Notes: a model not told the origin generated them from the sequence alone. Shown: positions 24,478 through 32,680, counted from the stretch's first letter. The stretch: 64,000 nucleotides of DNA from Streptomyces sp. CB01881 (GCF_002953255.1 NZ_CP026498.1:9388066-9452065); one strand, 5' to 3'. Program-made: numbers and translations.

Positions 24478-27441
24478 CTAGCGTGCGGCGAGGAAGTCCG
24501 CCACGAAATCGCACAGCTGGGCGCGGGTGGCGGAGTTGGTCTTGCCGATCAGACTGGCGATGTGTTTCTCGACCGTCCGGGGAGAGATCTGCAGGCGGGC
24601 GGCCACGGCCTTGTTGCCGACGCGTTCGACCAGCAGGCAGAAGACGTCGTACTCGCGCAGGGTGACGCCGAGCGCGACGAGTTCGGCCGGAATCCGGTCC
24701 GTGCCGGTGCGGCGCTGCCCGACCGGAGCGCCCAGCGAACGCAGCCGGGAGCGGCACGCGGCGGCGACGGCGTCGGCACCCGAGTGGTGGAAGTACGTCT
24801 CGGCCTCGGTCAACCAGTCGCGGACCGCCCCCCATCCGTCGGTGACCGCGGCGTCAGCGACCAGACGCAGGCCGAGGTGACGAGCCGTCGGGAAGATCAC
24901 CGCGTCGGCCTGCGCAGCGCGGCACGCCGCCACCGCCTCGGCCGGGCGACCTTCCCGACCGTACAGGACCGCCCGGGCCAGGCCGACGAACTGCCGGTTC
25001 CACCGCATCCGGCCCGCCTGACTCGCGGTGATCCGTTCGACCTCTGCCCAGTCGGCTCGCCCGGCCAGCACGGACAGCAGCAGGACCAGCCCGTGGCTGC
25101 CGGCGAGGTGGAAGTAGTTCTCCTCGTCCGGCGGGGCGGCGGCGGCCAGCCGCGCAGCCAGCTCCGCCGCCTGCTCGTGGTCCTCCTCCAGCAGCGCGCA
25201 GAACAGCTCGGCCAGACCGAGCACGAGCGGCGCCTCCCGCGACTCGTTCCCACCGCTGGTCCGGAACCGGGCGAGCGCCGCCCGCAGTTGGAGCCTGCGG
25301 GCCCGGTGGGCGGCGGCCACCGCGCCCACCATCAGGGCGTACCGGGACACCGAGTGCAACTGCAGTCGCTCGGTCTCGGCCCTGGAGCCGTCCAGCAGGG
25401 CCGCGGCCCGGTCGAAGTCGGCTCGCAGCACCGCGTCGAGCGCCAGCATCGCCCCGACGTTGTGCGCCAGGCTCACGCAACCGGTTCGCATCGCCTCCTG
25501 GTGGGCGTGGTGCAGCCCGTCCAGGTCGGCCTCGGCGAGCCAGGCGTTGCTGCCCAGGCCGATCAGCCCGTGGTTGTGCCAGCTCACCTGGCGGCTCTCG
25601 GCGGCCATCCGCAGCGTGCGGCGGAAGCACCGGTCGGATTCGGCCAGGGAACGCCCACGGGTCGCGAAACCCATCGCGTACCACGCCTGGCAGGCCAGTG
25701 CGTGGTCACCGCGCTGTTCCGCGCCCTCGATCGCCCGGCGGGCCAGTTGCTCGCTGCGGCCGATCCGCCCCTGCTCCGCCGTCGACACCGTCAGGTAGGC
25801 CTCGACCACGTCGATGCCCGCGGTGTCCCGCGCACCCGCCCCCTCGGGCAGCAGCTCCCGGGCCGCGCGGACCTGTTCCAGTCCCACGTCCCACTGCCCG
25901 GCCACCTGCGCCGCCCAGGCCAGCCGCACGTGCAGCTCGACCCGGCGTCCCGGATCGGCCTCGACATCGGCCCGGCGCAGTTGCTGCGCCACCTCGGTGG
26001 CCCGGTCGAGCCGGCCGTCGTCCGCCAGGGCGAGCAGCAGGGTCTCCAGCAACTCCCGTCGCACGCCCGCCGGTACGGCGTCGTCAGGCAGGTGGATGTC
26101 CGATCCGTCGACAGGCCCCAAGGCCGACCGGGCTTCGTGCAGCGCCGCGATCGCCGTTCCGGGCCCGTGGCCGGCCAGGGCACGGCGGGCCACCTCCAGG
26201 TAGCGGACGGCGGCGGTCCGGCGGTCCCCCGCCTGCCCGTGCAGCCGCGCGGCCACCAGGCACCACGTGCCGGGCAGGCTCGGGTCGAGCTCGTTCATGG
26301 CCGCCACGGCCCGGGCGGCGAGCTCGGCCCGGTCGGCCGGCGTGAGCCGGTCGAGCAACGCCTCCTGGGTCAGCGGATGTTCGAAGGCGTACCAGTCGGG
26401 CCCACGCTCGTCGTCCGGCACCAGCAGGCCGTCGACGACGGCGGAGCGCAGCGAGACGGCGGGCTCGTGGTCGTCCGGCGCGGCGCAGCGCCGCGCCACC
26501 GACAGCGGGAAGCTGCGGCCCAGCACTGCGGCGGCCGACAGCAGCCGGAGCGTCTGCGGTCCGAGCCGCTCCGCCCGCTGCTCGACCGCCCGGACCAGGG
26601 TGAACGGGATGGCCGCGCGGCTGGTGCCGACCAGCCGCCAGCGGCCCTCGGTGCGTACGAGTCGGCCCTCGGCGCGCATGCCGCGGATCAACTCGGCGGC
26701 GGTGAACGGGATTCCGCTGCTGTCGGCGAGCACCCGGTCGGACACCGCCACAGGCAGTTCGTCCGGCGGGCAGCCGAGACAGTTCGCGGTCAGCGCGTGC
26801 ACCTGCGCGGCACCGAGCCGGCCGAGTCTCAACAGGCCGGCTTCCCCGCGCTGGGCCAGCGTGTCCGCGAGCGAGTGGGCGGCGCCCGGCGTGTCCCGCA
26901 GGGTGGCGACGACGGCGACCGGCAGCAGGGCCAGGTTGGCCGCCAGATACTCCAGGACCGCCAGCGTCTCGGGGTCCGCGTCGTGCAGGTCGTCGATGAC
27001 GAGCAGGCAGCCGCGCTCCCGGCCGCAGGCGGCGGCCAGCCGGACCACGGCCTCGGCCAGCACGATCGGCGACCGGTCGCAGGCGTCCCCGATCGCCCAC
27101 TCGGGTACCAGGCGGCCCAGCACGGGCAGGTACGGTCCGAGCGCGTCGGTGGGCGGCGCGCCACCGGCCCGGGCGAGTGACAGCAGTGCCTCGGTGAGCG
27201 ACCGGTACGGCACGGCCGGGCCGGTGGCGATGCAGCGGCCCTTGAGCACGGTCATCCCGGCCTCCCGGGCCAGCGTGATCGCCTCGCCGGCCAGTCTGGT
27301 CTTCCCGATCCCCGGCTCTCCGGTCACGCACACCGTGCCGCCCCGCGACTGCCGCGCGTCCTGCAGGACGCGGTCCAGCAGGACGAGTTCGTCCTCGCGT
27401 CCGACGAGTCCACTGAACCGGTCCACGCGCGGTTCCGTCAT
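24478..27441 (-). CDS. LuxR/LAL-family ATPase transcriptional regulator
   Basis: A 987-aa large ATP-binding LuxR regulator. Walker A is GEPGIGKTRLAGEA (about residue 43) and Walker B is CLLVIDDLHDADPE; a helical TPR-like middle follows (about 480-900). The C-terminal LuxR HTH is VTLREYDVFCLLVERVGNKAVAARLQISPRTVEKHIASLIGKTN. ATG 27441 is chosen because GGAGGGG lies just upstream. It lies between lanD and lanM with gaps of about 40 bases each side, so it is very probably the pathway-specific activator of the two divergent units. The signal it senses is unknown. Confidence 0.93.
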   Translation of the reverse strand: MTEPRVDRFSGLVGREDELVLLDRVLQDARQSRGGTVCVTGEPGIGKTRLAGEAITLAREAGMTVLKGRCIATGPAVPYRSLTEALLSLARAGGAPPTDALGPYLPVLGRLVPEWAIGDACDRSPIVLAEAVVRLAAACGRERGCLLVIDDLHDADPETLAVLEYLAANLALLPVAVVATLRDTPGAAHSLADTLAQRGEAGLLRLGRLGAAQVHALTANCLGCPPDELPVAVSDRVLADSSGIPFTAAELIRGMRAEGRLVRTEGRWRLVGTSRAAIPFTLVRAVEQRAERLGPQTLRLLSAAAVLGRSFPLSVARRCAAPDDHEPAVSLRSAVVDGLLVPDDERGPDWYAFEHPLTQEALLDRLTPADRAELAARAVAAMNELDPSLPGTWCLVAARLHGQAGDRRTAAVRYLEVARRALAGHGPGTAIAALHEARSALGPVDGSDIHLPDDAVPAGVRRELLETLLLALADDGRLDRATEVAQQLRRADVEADPGRRVELHVRLAWAAQVAGQWDVGLEQVRAARELLPEGAGARDTAGIDVVEAYLTVSTAEQGRIGRSEQLARRAIEGAEQRGDHALACQAWYAMGFATRGRSLAESDRCFRRTLRMAAESRQVSWHNHGLIGLGSNAWLAEADLDGLHHAHQEAMRTGCVSLAHNVGAMLALDAVLRADFDRAAALLDGSRAETERLQLHSVSRYALMVGAVAAAHRARRLQLRAALARFRTSGGNESREAPLVLGLAELFCALLEEDHEQAAELAARLAAAAPPDEENYFHLAGSHGLVLLLSVLAGRADWAEVERITASQAGRMRWNRQFVGLARAVLYGREGRPAEAVAACRAAQADAVIFPTARHLGLRLVADAAVTDGWGAVRDWLTEAETYFHHSGADAVAAACRSRLRSLGAPVGQRRTGTDRIPAELVALGVTLREYDVFCLLVERVGNKAVAARLQISPRTVEKHIASLIGKTNSATRAQLCDFVADFLAAR

Positions 27442-27482
27442 CGTGATCCCCTCCGGTCTGCCGATCCCGATCAAGGCGCACC

Positions 27483-28049
27483 CTATGCCGACTCGTCGTC
27501 GCCGTTGAGGGCGTCCTCCAGCCACTTCACGACCGTCTCGGCGGCCTCGTCGGGCCCCGGCATGGCAGGCCCGACGCCGTTCTCCTTCTGCCACAGCAGG
27601 AACATCTCGCGCTCGGTCGGCTCGACCACGGTGTGGCCGTCGGCGCGCAGCGTACTGACGTGACGTCGGGTCGCGGGCTTGCGCCACATCGAGCCGTTCA
27701 TGTTCGGGAAGAACAGTGCGGGCCGCTCGTGGGCCAGCAGTACCGTCTGGGCCGGCGTGGCGGCCAGCCCGAGTGCCGCCGCAGCCAGGGTGTTGGCGGT
27801 GGCGGGCAGCACCACCAGGCCGAGCGAGCGGTGCGCGAACTCGGTGGGGTTGAGGGTCGGGTCGTCGGCGACGTACACCTCGTCCGCGTGCCAGGCCAGT
27901 ACCTGGGGGTGGACGAAGCGCGCGGCGCTCGCGGTCAGCAGGACCCGTAACGGCAGGTCGATCTCCTGGCGGAGGAAGACGAGGTAGTTCGGCAGGTCCT
28001 TGGCCGCGATCGAGCCACAGGCGATCACGGAGAGGGCGTCATTTCGCAT
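27483..28049 (-). CDS. lanD: LanD-type flavoprotein, peptidyl-cysteine decarboxylase
   Basis: A 188-aa HFCD flavoprotein. Motifs matching EpiD/MrsD are the catalytic His in EFAHRS, the FMN-binding LPATANT (PASANT in EpiD), and FPNMNGSMW, the substrate-recognition motif PxMNxxMW. The family oxidatively decarboxylates a C-terminal Cys of a peptide to an enethiol that adds to a dehydroamino acid, giving AviCys. The length and motif set argue against the phosphopantothenoylcysteine decarboxylase Coq/Dfp branch. The only nearby peptide ending in Cys is the divergent 25-mer at 28244. ATG 28049 has a weak ribosome binding site, so the start may differ slightly. It is the first gene of the leftward operon. 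Confidence 0.88.
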   Translation of the reverse strand: MRNDALSVIACGSIAAKDLPNYLVFLRQEIDLPLRVLLTASAARFVHPQVLAWHADEVYVADDPTLNPTEFAHRSLGLVVLPATANTLAAAALGLAATPAQTVLLAHERPALFFPNMNGSMWRKPATRRHVSTLRADGHTVVEPTEREMFLLWQKENGVGPAMPGPDEAAETVVKWLEDALNGDDESA

Positions 28050-28243
28050 GGCTCGGATGGTGTCCGAACCCGGGCCGACCCCGGTATGGGGATCGAGCCC
28101 CCGTTTTCCGTCCCGGCTCCCGGCAGGAAGACGGGGAGCGACTACCCATGTCCGCCCACCGGGCGCCGTGCCATCGTCGGAGTCGCCGATCCGCCACCAG
28201 GGCGGGCGGTGCCAACCCACCTCTCCATCAAGGGAGTCGAACC
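28050..28243. promoter_or_regulatory. Divergent promoter region of the RiPP locus
   Basis: These 194 bases separate lanD (leftward) from the precursor gene (rightward) and must hold both promoters and any LAL activator site. I see no consensus -35/-10 pair on either strand, which fits an activator-dependent promoter. AAGGGAG, 7 bases before the precursor ATG, is its ribosome binding site. Confidence 0.5.
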
Positions 28244-28321
28244 ATGAAGAAGATCGCTGTGCGCAAGACCGGTTCCATCAAGCTCACCTCGCCGGCGTCC
28301 TACGTCCTGGTGGTCTGCTGA
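28244..28321 (+). CDS. Candidate RiPP precursor, 25 aa, ending in Cys
   Basis: A 25-residue peptide behind AAGGGAG with 7-base spacing. It is strongly cationic at the N-terminus (K2, K3, R7, K8, K13) with Thr9, Ser11, Thr15, Ser16 and Ser19 as dehydratable residues. The C-terminus is hydrophobic: SPASYVLVVC. Cys25 is the only Cys and the last residue, exactly what a LanD needs. Dehydration of Ser19 and decarboxylation of Cys25 would allow an i/i+6 AviCys ring; Ser16 is the alternative partner. The leader can be no more than about 12-15 residues, far shorter than usual class II leaders, and no GG-type cleavage site is present. The gene is divergent from lanD and followed by a strong hairpin. 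Confidence 0.72.
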   Translation: MKKIAVRKTGSIKLTSPASYVLVVC

Positions 28322-28333
28322 CCCGGTGACACC

Positions 28334-28368
28334 CCCGGGCCTGCGTGCAGCCAGCACGCAGGCCCGGG
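28334..28368 (+). terminator. Hairpin between precursor and RRE-protease gene (attenuator/partial terminator)
   Basis: A perfect 15-bp stem (CCCGGGCCTGCGTGC with its complement) and a 5-base AGCCA loop, starting 12 bases after the precursor stop. Such hairpins after RiPP precursor genes usually let most transcripts end there, giving more precursor mRNA than enzyme mRNA. The next gene begins 71 bases further on with its own ribosome binding site. Confidence 0.8.
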
Positions 28369-28439
28369 TTCGTCCCGCCGCACCCGCCCGAGCGGGCCGC
28401 ACCCGTCCGGGAGGCCCGCACCCCTCCGAGGGAGAGATC

Positions 28440-29585
28440 ATGGCGACCACCGACCTCGCGTTCCATCCGCTCACCTTCGTCACCGAACGCGACGGCACGC
28501 TGGTGGGCCGGCCCGACACCGGGTCCTTCGCACTGCTCCCGGAGGACGGCGCGGCGCTGCTGCGACGCCTGGCCGACGGCATGCCGCTCGCCGAGGCCGC
28601 CGCCTGGTACGACGCGGCCTACGGAGAGCCGGTCGACCTGGCCGACTTCATCGAGACCATGCGCGATCTCGGCTTCGTCCACGAGCCCGGCGCCGCCGCC
28701 GAGCCCGTGCCCGTACGCCTCCAGGCCTGGGGACGTGCCATGTTCTCGCCGCTCGGCTGGAGCTGCTACGCGCTGATCACCGCACTGGCGATCGCGGCGA
28801 TGATCTACGAGCCCCGACTGCAGCCGCACACCCGGAACCTGTTCTTCGTCCCGTCCCTGGTCGCGGTGGAGGTGACCCTCGCCGCGCTGCAGATGCCACT
28901 CATGCTCTGGCACGAGGGCTGGCACGTCCTGGCCGGCCGCAGGCTCGGCCTGCCCACCGGCCTGGGCATCGGACGACGGCTCTACTTCGTGGTCTTCGAG
29001 ACCCGGCTCGATGCGCTGTTCGGTGTGCGGCCCGCGCAGCGCTACCTGCCCTTCCTGGCCGGGATGCTCGGCGAGGTCGTGCTCTTCGGCGCGCTCACCC
29101 TCGCGGCGGCGGTCGACCTCGCGACCGGACCGTCCTGGGCCGGGCGGTTCGCCCTCGCCGTGGCGTACCTGATCCTGCCCCGGCTGGCCTGGCAGTTCCT
29201 GATCTTCCTGCGCACCGACCTCTACTACGTCCTCGCCACGGCCCTGGGCTGCGCCGACCTGCACGAGGTGGGTTCGGCCTATCTGCGCCACCGTCTGGGC
29301 CGGGGCGGCTGGGCGGAGGACCGCTGGACGGCGCGGGAGCGGGCGCTGGCCCCTTGGTACGCCCTGCTGACCGCGATCGGCACCGCCTTCCTGCTGGTCG
29401 CCGCCGTGTTCACCGTCGTCCTGCCGGCCGTGACGTTCGCCCGGCGACTCGCCGACGGCATCGCGCAAAGCTCGCTGAGCGACAGCCGGCTCTGGGATGC
29501 CGCCGTCGCCCTGCTCGTCATCGTCGTCCAGGTCGTCGTGCTGCCCCTGCTGGTCGGCCGCAGGCAACGCCGCGCCGCCGCGTGA
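28440..29585 (+). CDS. Membrane M50-type zinc metalloprotease fused to N-terminal PqqD/RRE-like domain
   Basis: A 381-aa protein starting at ATG 28440 (GAGGGAGAG just upstream). Residues about 8-82 look like a PqqD-type RiPP recognition element: a short beta segment (FVTERDGTLVGRPDTGSFALLPEDG), then helices (AALLRRLADGMPLAEAAAWYDAAYG and LADFIETMRDLGFV). After a linker come at least five to six membrane helices with the zinc motif H158-E159-G-W-H162 and a likely third ligand D260 (RTDLYYV), as in site-2-protease-like M50 proteins. An RRE tethered to a membrane protease suggests recognition and cleavage of the modified 25-mer at or in the membrane. That role is inference; a regulatory or immunity role is possible. 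Confidence 0.8.
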   Translation: MATTDLAFHPLTFVTERDGTLVGRPDTGSFALLPEDGAALLRRLADGMPLAEAAAWYDAAYGEPVDLADFIETMRDLGFVHEPGAAAEPVPVRLQAWGRAMFSPLGWSCYALITALAIAAMIYEPRLQPHTRNLFFVPSLVAVEVTLAALQMPLMLWHEGWHVLAGRRLGLPTGLGIGRRLYFVVFETRLDALFGVRPAQRYLPFLAGMLGEVVLFGALTLAAAVDLATGPSWAGRFALAVAYLILPRLAWQFLIFLRTDLYYVLATALGCADLHEVGSAYLRHRLGRGGWAEDRWTARERALAPWYALLTAIGTAFLLVAAVFTVVLPAVTFARRLADGIAQSSLSDSRLWDAAVALLVIVVQVVVLPLLVGRRQRRAAA

Positions 29586-29615
29586 CCGGCCCGCGCACTC
29601 ACGAAAGGAAAACCC

Positions 29616-31751
29616 GTGACCTCCCACACCTGGCGCCTCCAGCCCGAAGGCACCGCGCACGACGACCGGTACGACGCCCGAGCCGACTGCCACCGGCGGC
29701 TGCGCGGACCGTACACCGGTCTGGGCACCCTGCTGCGCTCACTGGTGCCGGATGCGCACCGGGCCCGCCCGGAGCTCGTGGCGCACCACGCCGTCGAAAT
29801 CCTGTCCGCTGCTCCGGAACTCAAGGACCTGATCGGCGCCGGACCGCAGACCCTCACCTCGCTGGCCGTGCCCAACGAGCGCACCCGCCTCTACCCGGCG
29901 AAGCGCACCCGCCGTCTCGCCCACGGCATCATCGAGTTCCTGCACGGCCACGCCCGCGAGCGCGGCCACGCGCTGGCCCTGCGCTTCGACCGGGTCGACG
30001 AGGCCGATCACACCGACCAGGAGTTCCTCGCCATCCTGCTGCGCCGGGCCCTGCCGGACCTGGTGATGGTCACCGTGCACACCGGCGGCGCCGACCTGAT
30101 CCCCGAACTCACCACGGCTCTCGCCGCCCATGCCACCCACACCATCGCCCAACATCCCGACGAGCACGAAAACCTGACGGATCATCAGAAGCTGGCCCTG
30201 GCCTACGTCGAGTCCGACGGCACCTCCCACGACCCCGCTGAACAAGCCGCCTACCGCCGCGTCGACGCCGCCGAGCGGGCCCGACTGCACGACCAGCGGG
30301 CGGCCGAGCTGCGCCGCAGCGGAGACTGGAGCCTGTGTCTCGGGGCGATCCCCTATCACCTGGAGCACGGCAGCGACCGGGAGGCGGCCGCCGACGCGTT
30401 CCTCGAAGCCGCCGAGTACCTGGTCTCGATGGGCTTCTACCACTCGCTGCTCGACGTGGCCGGACGTGGCACGGCCCTGATGGACCCGGCCGAGGAGCCC
30501 CGGAAGTACTGGATGCTGGGCACCAAGGTCACCACCGCACTGGCGATCCTCGGCCGGCCGGAGGAGGCCGAACGGCGCTACATCGAGCTGCGCGCCATGT
30601 TCGACCAGCCGATGCTGCACATCTTCTCCGGCTACGCCCTGGCCATGCTCTACACGCGCTACTACCCGGCCGAGCACAAGGACCACCAGCTGGCCAAGGC
30701 CCACCTGCACAACGTGCTCGCGATGGCCTCCCTGCTGCCGGACCACGACCAGCGTGTCTTCCAGTCGGTCTTCAACCGCAACGGCCTGGCCCTGGTGGAG
30801 CTCCAGCTGGGCAACCCGACCGAGGCGCTGCGCCTGGTCAGCACCGGTCTGGCCGACATCGACCGCGAACTCCCCGCCGAGAAGCACCGCTTGCACCGCT
30901 CCGTGCTGGTCCACAACCGGGGCCGGGTGTACACCGCGCTCGGCCGGCTGGAGGAGGCGCTGGCCGACATCGACACCGTCATCGAGCTGGATCCCAACTA
31001 CCCGGACTACTACTTCGACCGGGCCGACGTGCGGCGCCGGATGGGCGACCTGCCCGGCGCGTTGGCCGACTACAGCGAGTCGATCACCTTCGCCGCGCCG
31101 TTCTGGGAGATGCACTACAACCGGGCCGACCTGCGCCTGGAACTGGGTGACCTGGCGGGCGCGATCGCGGACCTGGGGTACGTACTCGAACTGGAACCCG
31201 ACGAGCTGGACGCCCGGATCAACCTCGCCAGCCTGCTGCGGGAGCAGGGCGATGCGGCGGGCTCGCTGACCCAGGTCGAGGAGGGGCTGCGCCACCATCC
31301 GGGCGACGCCCGCCTGCTGTGCGCCCGGGGGCTGCTGGCGCTGGACGCGGGCGCCGACCAGGAGGCGCTGCGCGACTTCGACCTGGCGCTGACCGCCGAG
31401 CCGGACCTGGTGAGCGCGCTGGCCAACCGCGCGGCCCTGGTACTGGAGACGGGCGACCACCGCACCGCAGTCGCGGATCTCACCCGGGCGCTGGCGATCG
31501 AGGCCGACGATCCGGACCTGCTCTACAACCGTGGTTACGTCCACCAGAGCGCCGGTGACTGGGAGTCGGCCCGCCGCGACTACACCGCCGCACTGCTGCT
31601 GCCCGGTGCCGACCGGGCCGACCTGCTGCGACAGCGCGCCGAATGCCACCTCGCGCTGGGGGATCCGACGGCCCATCAGGCCGACCTGGCGGCGGCCGAG
31701 TCGGCTGCGAGCTCGCCGAACGCGGTCGCGGATCCGGTGAGGGTGTCGTGA
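29616..31751 (+). CDS. TPR-repeat protein with NTPase-like N-terminal region
   Basis: A 711-aa cytoplasmic protein from GTG 29616 (GAAAGGAAAA upstream). Residues about 25-190 resemble part of a STAND-type NTPase but without a Walker A loop (for example LALRFDRVDEADHTDQEFLAILLRRA, like a Walker B/sensor segment). From about residue 260 on there are tetratricopeptide units, clearest at 430-680 (GRVYTALGRLEEALADIDTVIELDPNYPDYYFDRADVRRRMGDLPGALADYSESI). Such repeats usually make protein scaffolds. Its place between the RRE-protease and the flavin reductase suggests it assembles or regulates the maturation enzymes. Role unknown. Confidence 0.78.
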   Translation: MTSHTWRLQPEGTAHDDRYDARADCHRRLRGPYTGLGTLLRSLVPDAHRARPELVAHHAVEILSAAPELKDLIGAGPQTLTSLAVPNERTRLYPAKRTRRLAHGIIEFLHGHARERGHALALRFDRVDEADHTDQEFLAILLRRALPDLVMVTVHTGGADLIPELTTALAAHATHTIAQHPDEHENLTDHQKLALAYVESDGTSHDPAEQAAYRRVDAAERARLHDQRAAELRRSGDWSLCLGAIPYHLEHGSDREAAADAFLEAAEYLVSMGFYHSLLDVAGRGTALMDPAEEPRKYWMLGTKVTTALAILGRPEEAERRYIELRAMFDQPMLHIFSGYALAMLYTRYYPAEHKDHQLAKAHLHNVLAMASLLPDHDQRVFQSVFNRNGLALVELQLGNPTEALRLVSTGLADIDRELPAEKHRLHRSVLVHNRGRVYTALGRLEEALADIDTVIELDPNYPDYYFDRADVRRRMGDLPGALADYSESITFAAPFWEMHYNRADLRLELGDLAGAIADLGYVLELEPDELDARINLASLLREQGDAAGSLTQVEEGLRHHPGDARLLCARGLLALDAGADQEALRDFDLALTAEPDLVSALANRAALVLETGDHRTAVADLTRALAIEADDPDLLYNRGYVHQSAGDWESARRDYTAALLLPGADRADLLRQRAECHLALGDPTAHQADLAAAESAASSPNAVADPVRVS

Positions 31752-32299
31752 CGGCCGGACCGGATCCTGGCACCGTGACCGGTCCGGTGACGCCCCGGCC
31801 GCAGCCCCCGGCCGTCAGCGGACCGGCCCTGCGGAGCGTCATGCGCCGCTGGGCCACGGGGGTCGCCCTGGTCACCGCCACGGCCCAGGGCCGGCCGACC
31901 GGTTGCACGGCCAGCTCCTTCACCTCGGTCTCGCTCAGCCCGCCGCTCGTGCTGGTGTCGCTGTACCGGAGCAGCCGCACCCTGGCCGCGATCACCAGCC
32001 AGGGTGCCTTCGGCATCAACCTGCTCGGCCGCCATCACCAGGACCTGGCCGACCGGTTCGCCACCGCACCGGCCGAACAGCGGTTCACCGGCGTCGGCCA
32101 CCGGCTGGTCCGGGACGTCCCGGTGATCGACGAGGCGATGGCGGCCCTGGTGTGCCGGGTCGAGCGCACCGTCGCCACCGCCGACCACCTGCTCGTGCTG
32201 GGGCAGCCCATGTGGTGCGACCAGAACGGTGCCGCCGACCCCCTGGTGCACTTCGGAAGCCACTACCAGTGTCTGGCCGTGGGATCGGCACGTGCGTGA
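31748..32299 (+). CDS. Flavin reductase-like FMN-binding protein
   Basis: A 183-aa protein of the HpaC/flavin-reductase-like family (split-barrel FMN binding). Typical elements are LRSVMRRWATGVALVTATAQGRPTGCTASSFTSVSLSPPLVLVSLY, GAFGINLLGRHHQDLADRFA and the final PLVHFGSHYQCL. GTG 31748 overlaps the TPR stop by 4 bases (GTGA), so it belongs to the RiPP unit. It could supply reduced FMN to a partner, or act on the peptide, for example by reducing a dehydro residue; the sequence does not decide. Confidence 0.88.
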   Translation: MTAGPDPGTVTGPVTPRPQPPAVSGPALRSVMRRWATGVALVTATAQGRPTGCTASSFTSVSLSPPLVLVSLYRSSRTLAAITSQGAFGINLLGRHHQDLADRFATAPAEQRFTGVGHRLVRDVPVIDEAMAALVCRVERTVATADHLLVLGQPMWCDQNGAADPLVHFGSHYQCLAVGSARA

Positions 32300-32529
32300 T
32301 CCGGTCGCTCGTCCGTGGGGGACGAACAGTGGGACCACGGGTGATCATCGGCGCCGTCCCGGCGGGTACGACCTCGGTGCCGCGGCTCGCCGAGCGGACG
32401 GAGTGAGGCGGATCCGGCAGTCGGCGCCGGCGGGGGCGCGGCATCGAGGTCGTCGGTGCCGCGGCCCGGGCGGTGCGGCGCCAGGCCTCGCCTACGGCGC
32501 CGCGCTCACTCGCCCCGGGGCGGCGCGGG

Positions 32530-32680
32530 CTACGTCTCCAGGCCCGCCGGCGTCCGGTAGCAGGACATCACCCGGGCGATGGAGGAGTCCGGCTCCCGGC
32601 CCTCGCGGATGGCGGCGACGAACGCGCGGTCCTGCAGTTCGATGCCGTCCGTCGACGCTCCGGTGACCGTGGCGTACGAC
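32530..32680 (-). pseudogene. C-terminal remnant of a Gfo/Idh/MocA oxidoreductase
   Basis: The minus-strand frame ending at 32530 reads DGIELQDRAFVAAIREGREPDSSIARV and ends CYRTPAGLE. This is the characteristic last 40-50 residues of Gfo/Idh/MocA-family dehydrogenases. Nothing upstream on that strand resembles the Rossmann half; the sequence before YATVTG is unrelated GC-rich DNA. It is a decayed fragment. The rest of 32300-32822 shows nothing else supportable. Confidence 0.72.

Noticed and set aside
24562..27180. An 872-codon plus-strand frame opposite the LuxR regulator
   Set aside because: It is a shadow of a gene with Walker motifs and a C-terminal LuxR HTH.
27483..28049. Phosphopantothenoylcysteine decarboxylase (Dfp/CoaC)
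   Set aside because: It is short, lacks the CoaB half, has LPATANT and FPNMNGSMW as in EpiD, and sits in a lanM operon.
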